Shown in pieces: positions 60,689 through 64,000 of a DNA stretch of 64,000 nt (positions within the stretch are counted from its first letter, which is position 1; the number at the start of each line of letters is the position of its first letter). The DNA lies in assembly GCA_027490195.1 (NCBI GenBank), contig JAIXYN010000061.1, positions 1-64,000 on the forward strand, written 5' to 3'. Source of the DNA: Verrucomicrobiaceae bacterium. Its GTDB lineage: Bacteria > Verrucomicrobiota > Verrucomicrobiia > Verrucomicrobiales > Verrucomicrobiaceae. The notes under the pieces are model-generated. The model saw only the letters and a program-made list of their open reading frames with translations. It searched no databases and was not told the origin of the DNA. Both the position numbers and the translations under genes were made by a program.

Positions 60689-61009
60689 TCACTCCGGCAC
60701 CATCTCCTGATAGTTCACCGGCGGCGGCGCCACCTCATGATCTGGAAACACCGGCACCACACGCACAGGCATGTCAGCCTCCAGCGGCCTCTCCGGCATC
60801 GTCGCAGGCACCAGCTGCGCTCCCAGATCCACCCACAAATCCAGCGCCCGCTTTTCCAGCGCCCCCAGATCCGCTTGATGAGCCGTCAGCATCAACTGCA
60901 CCGCCGCCGGCAGCGGCTCCCTCTTTTTTCCAGCCGTCTCATGCTTCAGCTTCCGCAGCCCGTTCACGAGCAACGAAAACTCGGCACACATCTGCTGGAC
61001 GTTCATCAT
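60689..61009 (-). CDS. hypothetical helical phage protein
   Basis: 106 residues from the ATG of MMNVQQMCAEFSLLVNG; the frame starts at a GTG four codons earlier. Mostly helical (GLRKLKHETAGKKREPLPAA, ADLGALEKRALDLWVDLGAQ) with a proline-rich C-terminal tail (PVFPDHEVAPPPVNYQEMVP). Family not recognised; a small early protein. Confidence 0.5.
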   Translation of the reverse strand: MMNVQQMCAEFSLLVNGLRKLKHETAGKKREPLPAAVQLMLTAHQADLGALEKRALDLWVDLGAQLVPATMPERPLEADMPVRVVPVFPDHEVAPPPVNYQEMVPE

Positions 61010-61033
61010 CAGCGTCAACACCCGTCAAATTTT

Positions 61034-61064
61034 GGCAAAGGAATGAAGGAGCAAAGGAATACCA
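61034..61064 (-). repeat. family D repeat
   Basis: GGCAAAGGAATGAAGGAGCA element just downstream of the methyltransferase gene, third copy of the family. Confidence 0.75.
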
Positions 61065-61067
61065 AAC

Positions 61068-62461
61068 TCAAGCCGCTCTCTTCTCCATCAGCGCCGCCAG
61101 CGCATGCGCCTCCGCCAGCTTCGGCGGCACCGCGTTCCCGATCTGCTTATGAATCATCTCCTCCGTCCGCCCCGAAAACACATACGAATCAGGAAAGCTC
61201 TGCGCCCTCGCGTTCTCCCGCCACTTCAGCATGTGATAACCAATGTCCAGCACCCCTTCACCCCCACCCTCCAACGGCACCGCCAGGCCAAAGCGCGCCT
61301 TGCATGTCACCGTCGGCAGCGGCTCCTCGCAGCTCGCATGCGTCCCCGTCCCGTAATACTCAATCAACGTCGGCTTCATCAGACCAATCGCCCCACTCGT
61401 CGCCACAGTCGGTGCAGGCTCCGTGACCGGTCGCGGCCGCCCATCGCTCTGTTGCGGAATCAGGCACGGAGTGATCAGCATCGAATGCTTCCCGCTCGTC
61501 GTCACCGCGCCCAGCGGCATCCCCACATCCCGATGTCCAGCCGTCCCCCTCAAAGTCACAATAAACGGCTGCGCCAGCCCCCACGACTGCCCACCCACCA
61601 CCGTTCCCATCGGTTCATCCACACCCCGCACCCGGTTCGGCCGCGCATCATTGCCAAAATTAGACTGCACCAAAAACGCCTCAATACCCAGCGCCCTTAG
61701 ACCCGCCTCAATCCGCCGGAGCGTGTTCGGACTCAGCGGCCGCTTCCGTTCAAAAATCGAAGGACACGGCAGACTCCAATCAATCACATGATCCCGCGCA
61801 TTCAGCCACTCCGGCATTCCCTCATTGAACAAATCCTGCGTACCGTGCGGCTTCCTATGCGTCGCCTCAGGCCACACCAGCCGCGTCCCCCTTCGGGCCG
61901 CCTGCACAATCAACCTCTGCCGCGTTGTCGGAGCTCCAAAATTCGCCGCCACCTGCAGCCTCCACTCCACCCGGTAGCCCAGCGTCCGCAAACACGTCAT
62001 CCATTCCTGAAACAACGCCCCTCGATGCTTCACCAGCGGCCGCCCTTTCACATCCAGCGGGCCCCAATCCAGAAACTCCTGCACATTCTCCACCCAGATC
62101 CGCGCCGGATACAACCTCTCAGCCCAGTCCAGCACCCGCCTGGCACCACAGCGCCGCTGATCATCCACCGGCAGCCCACCACGCGCCTTGCTAAAATGCG
62201 TGCACTCAGGAGACGCAAACAACCAGTCCAGCTCCCCACGTTCAAAGAACTTCTCCGGCCTCACATCATTCACATCCGCGCACACATGCCGCGCCCCCGG
62301 GTGATTCTGTGAATGCGTTTCAATCGCCACCTCCCAATGATTGATCGCCGTCAAGTCCAGCTTCACCCCAGCACGATCCGCCGCCATCTGCGCCCCCGTA
62401 CTCGTCCCACCCGCCCGCAAAACAAATCAGCCGCCTTAATAATTTTTGCTTTTAGTCCCAT
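61068..62461 (-). pseudogene. C5-cytosine DNA methyltransferase with frameshift in motif I
   Basis: From the ATG at 62459-62461 the sequence reads MGLKAKIIKAADLFCG, the start of motif I, then one base is missing at 62413-62414 and the next frame continues AGGTSTGAQMAADRAGV. With the base restored the gene would be about 464 residues. All other motifs are intact: motif IV FASPECTHFS with the catalytic Cys, WVENVQEF (motif VI), TTRQRLIV (motif VIII), and IGNAVPPKLAEA (motif X). The SAM-binding GAGGTS loop itself is in the long downstream frame, but DLFCG is not. The break is in a G-rich run, so it may be real, phase-variable or a base-calling error. The target site cannot be read. Confidence 0.75.
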
Positions 62462-62490
62462 AAAATCAGTTCCTCCCAGTCAGTCATCCC

Positions 62491-62530
62491 CCATCTTTTA
62501 CCGCCCATCTTTTACCAGCCTCTGGTATCC
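62491..62530 (-). repeat. family C repeat, TTTACC variant
   Basis: Two half units GGTAAAAGATGGGCGGTAAA followed by accagcctctggtatcccct, a 22-base tail shared with 60345-60366. Confidence 0.7.
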
Positions 62531-62531
62531 C

Positions 62532-62789
62532 CTACCCACCCGTCAGCAGAAAATCCCGCTGCTCAATCCTCCCCTTCGGCCTCTCCCACTTCGACCCCTG
62601 CGCCCCCCGCATCGCCTCAATCAGCGCCTCCAGCTCCTCCTTCCGCAGCATCACCTTCTCCCCGCCAAAATGCCACACCACCACGCCCCTCGAAAGCGTC
62701 TTCAAAACCGCCGCCGCCCCCGTGTCATCCGGCAGCATGATCTGCACCCGCCCCACACTGATAATCACCCGCTGAGATTTAGCAGCCAT
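62532..62789 (-). CDS. small phage protein
   Basis: 85 residues: KSQRVIISVGRVQIMLPDDT, AAVLKTLSRGVVVWHFGGEK, VMLRKEELEALIEAMRGAQG. Strand-rich N-terminus and helical C-terminus, plausible as a small DNA-binding or regulatory protein. It lies 2 bases downstream of the exonuclease gene. Unrecognised. Confidence 0.5.
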   Translation of the reverse strand: MAAKSQRVIISVGRVQIMLPDDTGAAAVLKTLSRGVVVWHFGGEKVMLRKEELEALIEAMRGAQGSKWERPKGRIEQRDFLLTGG

Positions 62790-62791
62790 AA

Positions 62792-63403
62792 TCAGCGGCC
62801 CTCCTCTTTAGCTGGAAGTTCACGCAGCCACAGCAGCCCGTGCTTGCAGCACCGCGCATCCTGCAAAGCGTCGTGTGCCTGGCTCCTCGGCTCCTGTTTC
62901 CAGAACCCCGACACCATGCCCAGGTCATCAAGCTTGCAGCCCTTCGGCCAGTAGCTCCGCCCCCCCTCTCTTTTTTCCTGCATCAGGATCTTGGTGCAGT
63001 GCCAGACCCCCGGCAGCAGCAGCTCCACCCCAGTCCGCGCCTGCGCCGCCAGAATAAACAGCACATCAAACCCCGCGTTGTGCGCCGCCATGTCAAACCG
63101 CAGCCGCGGCACCCCCAATTCTTTCGCCCGCTCAACAGCAGTCAGATCCAGCCAGCGCAGAAACTCCAGCATCGCCACCTTCGGCGTCACCGCCCCACGC
63201 CTCGCCCACTCCTCCGCCGAATACCCATTCACCTCCGCCGCCCTCGCATCAATGCGCCCGACCGGTAGGATGTGAATCGACAAAGGCGGCGCGTCCCACG
63301 AAGGAACTGCAGCGATGGAAAGCAACGCGCACTCCGCGCTATTCAGCCCTCCGGTTTCCGTATCAAAAGCAACAAAGTCGGTGTTATTGATCAGTGAATT
63401 CAT
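62792..63403 (-). CDS. DnaQ-like 3'-5' exonuclease
   Basis: 203 residues from the ATG of MNSLINNTDFVAFDTETGG; the longer frame upstream lacks homology-like sequence. DEDDh-type exonuclease motifs are present: FDTETGG (Asp14, Glu16), FDMAAHNAGFDVLF and SQAHDALQDARCC with the catalytic His and Asp. It lies upstream of the methyltransferase and replication genes and probably proofreads or processes DNA. It is a stand-alone domain, shorter than polymerase-fused forms. No strong ribosome-binding site precedes the chosen ATG. Confidence 0.82.
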   Translation of the reverse strand: MNSLINNTDFVAFDTETGGLNSAECALLSIAAVPSWDAPPLSIHILPVGRIDARAAEVNGYSAEEWARRGAVTPKVAMLEFLRWLDLTAVERAKELGVPRLRFDMAAHNAGFDVLFILAAQARTGVELLLPGVWHCTKILMQEKREGGRSYWPKGCKLDDLGMVSGFWKQEPRSQAHDALQDARCCKHGLLWLRELPAKEEGR

Positions 63404-63604
63404 GGTAGTGTGTGGTAGCGCCGTCTCTCCGGCTGTCACGCTCAGCTCCCAATCGCTTCCACCTGGCGGGCATCCCACGTGTCCCACCCGATCACGGCCG
63501 CGTTTGCCGCGCTTTCTCTCGTTGCTTTCTTACCTCGGTTTGTCTTCCCCCTGCGCCTCCCGTGAAACCGTGCGCACCAGCCGCACTGCAGGGCATGAAA
63601 TCAA
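63404..63604. other. gap between exonuclease and edge gene
   Basis: About 200 bases with no convincing gene on either strand. On the minus strand a pyrimidine/purine-rich stretch (gaaagcaacgagagaaagcg) lies at 63510-63530. I see no clear promoter. Confidence 0.45.
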
Positions 63605-64000
63605 TCAGTCCGCCTGCTCCTCACACATCGGACCATTCAAATGATCCTCAGCCTCAAGTTCACCCTCAAACATCGCACCGCAGCGCGTGCAAATTCCGTC
63701 GCTATTCACGTTCCGCAGCTCCTCAGCCCCGCCCCCACTCGCAGGCACATCACCAGCCTTCTCCGGCACTGGCACCGCGATACGTCCATCCGATCCCAGC
63801 ACCGCCAACGGCTGCGCCTCCTCAATCACCAGCGGCTCCTCCTCGCCCGGCATGAACTCACGGATGCGAGCAGACAGAATGAATGAATACTCCGTCATGC
63901 ACCGCTCCTGGTCCTCCAGCAATTCACGTTGCAGCAGTGGCAGGGCCTGAAACACCGGCGACTCCTTCATGAACTTCCTCAGCTTCTCCAGCCGGTCCTG
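63605..64000 (-). CDS. phage protein with helical N-part and zinc finger (truncated by window edge)
   Basis: The frame is open to the window edge: upstream of an internal Met at 63970 it continues QDRLEKLRKF, so the true start probably lies outside. The helical part (LQRELLEDQERCMTEYSFIL, SARIREFM) follows the L-x-x-Q-x-x-x-M-x-x-Y-x-x-x-L-x-x-R-I pattern of small phage early proteins. The C-terminus has ICTRCGAMFEGELEAEDHLN and CEE, a C-x-x-C...H...C zinc finger. Function unknown. Confidence 0.5.
   Translation of the reverse strand, partial: QDRLEKLRKFMKESPVFQALPLLQRELLEDQERCMTEYSFILSARIREFMPGEEEPLVIEEAQPLAVLGSDGRIAVPVPEKAGDVPASGGGAEELRNVNSDGICTRCGAMFEGELEAEDHLNGPMCEEQAD

Noticed and set aside
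61068-62420. Intact methyltransferase starting at the TTG before RAGGTSTG
   Set aside because: The DLFCG part of motif I is encoded just upstream in another frame, so an intact short form would lack part of the SAM-binding motif.
39631-62530. Family C motifs as a dispersed CRISPR-like array
   Set aside because: Spacing follows gene gaps and is irregular; there are no unique spacers of fixed length and no cas genes.
63315-63644. Plus-strand frame at the right edge
   Set aside because: It runs antisense to the exonuclease and into the gap, with a composition unlike a real protein.

Overview
The window looks like bacterial chromosome carrying an integrated prophage. GC-rich coding DNA, an ECF sigma factor beside a Ser/Thr kinase, several membrane-anchored Hanks-type kinases with unusual extracytoplasmic modules, and highly repeated intergenic motifs suggest a Verrucomicrobiota or other PVC-group host. 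This is recognition by style, not by database search.

Left edge (1-4030, + strand): a two-gene sugar module, a GT4 glycosyltransferase with a C-terminal alpha/alpha-barrel-like domain, overlapping a GH130-type glycosidase/phosphorylase.

Region 2 (4045-23117, mostly - strand): a type IV secretion-like apparatus. From 17.8 kb leftward the order is VirB2-like pilin, VirB3-like, VirB4 ATPase, a lipoprotein, VirB5-like, VirB6-like, two tandem VirB8-like proteins, VirB9-like, VirB10-like, a coiled-coil lipoprotein, a ClpB-type AAA+ ATPase, a small membrane protein, another lipoprotein, two glycine-zipper proteins and a small EF-hand-like protein. Many junctions are ATGA overlaps. An ECF sigma factor and a divergent Ser/Thr kinase follow, then a cyclic-nucleotide-binding-domain protein and a VirD4/TraG-like coupling ATPase. 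I see no relaxase, no VirB11 and no VirB1, so protein export fits better than conjugation.

Region 3 (22872-30444): divergent from the coupling protein lies a 793-residue protein with a PI3/PI4-kinase-like catalytic core, a good candidate substrate of the apparatus. The first codons of a second, broken copy lie just downstream. Two more large Ser/Thr kinases follow, one with a peptidoglycan-binding-like C-terminus and one with a TPR-like C-terminus.

Region 4 (30528-64000, all - strand): a prophage. Its left junction is the 3' half of a CAT-anticodon tRNA gene (attL-like). Reading right to left (5' to 3'), the genes are a zinc-finger-like protein at the window edge, a DnaQ-like exonuclease, a C5-cytosine methyltransferase with a frameshift, small proteins, a DUF1376-like replication protein, a DnaB-like helicase, small zinc-binding proteins, terminase large subunit, portal, scaffold, major capsid, tail/connector genes, a lysis group (single-TM holin or spanin candidate, LysB-like hydrolase, TIGR02594-like endolysin) and a giant polyvalent virion protein of about 2409 residues. 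Integrase and repressor are not in the window.

The prophage is unusual in carrying four families of short dispersed repeats, nearly all in transcript-relative orientation. They fill most intergenic gaps and are even inserted in frame inside portal and terminase.
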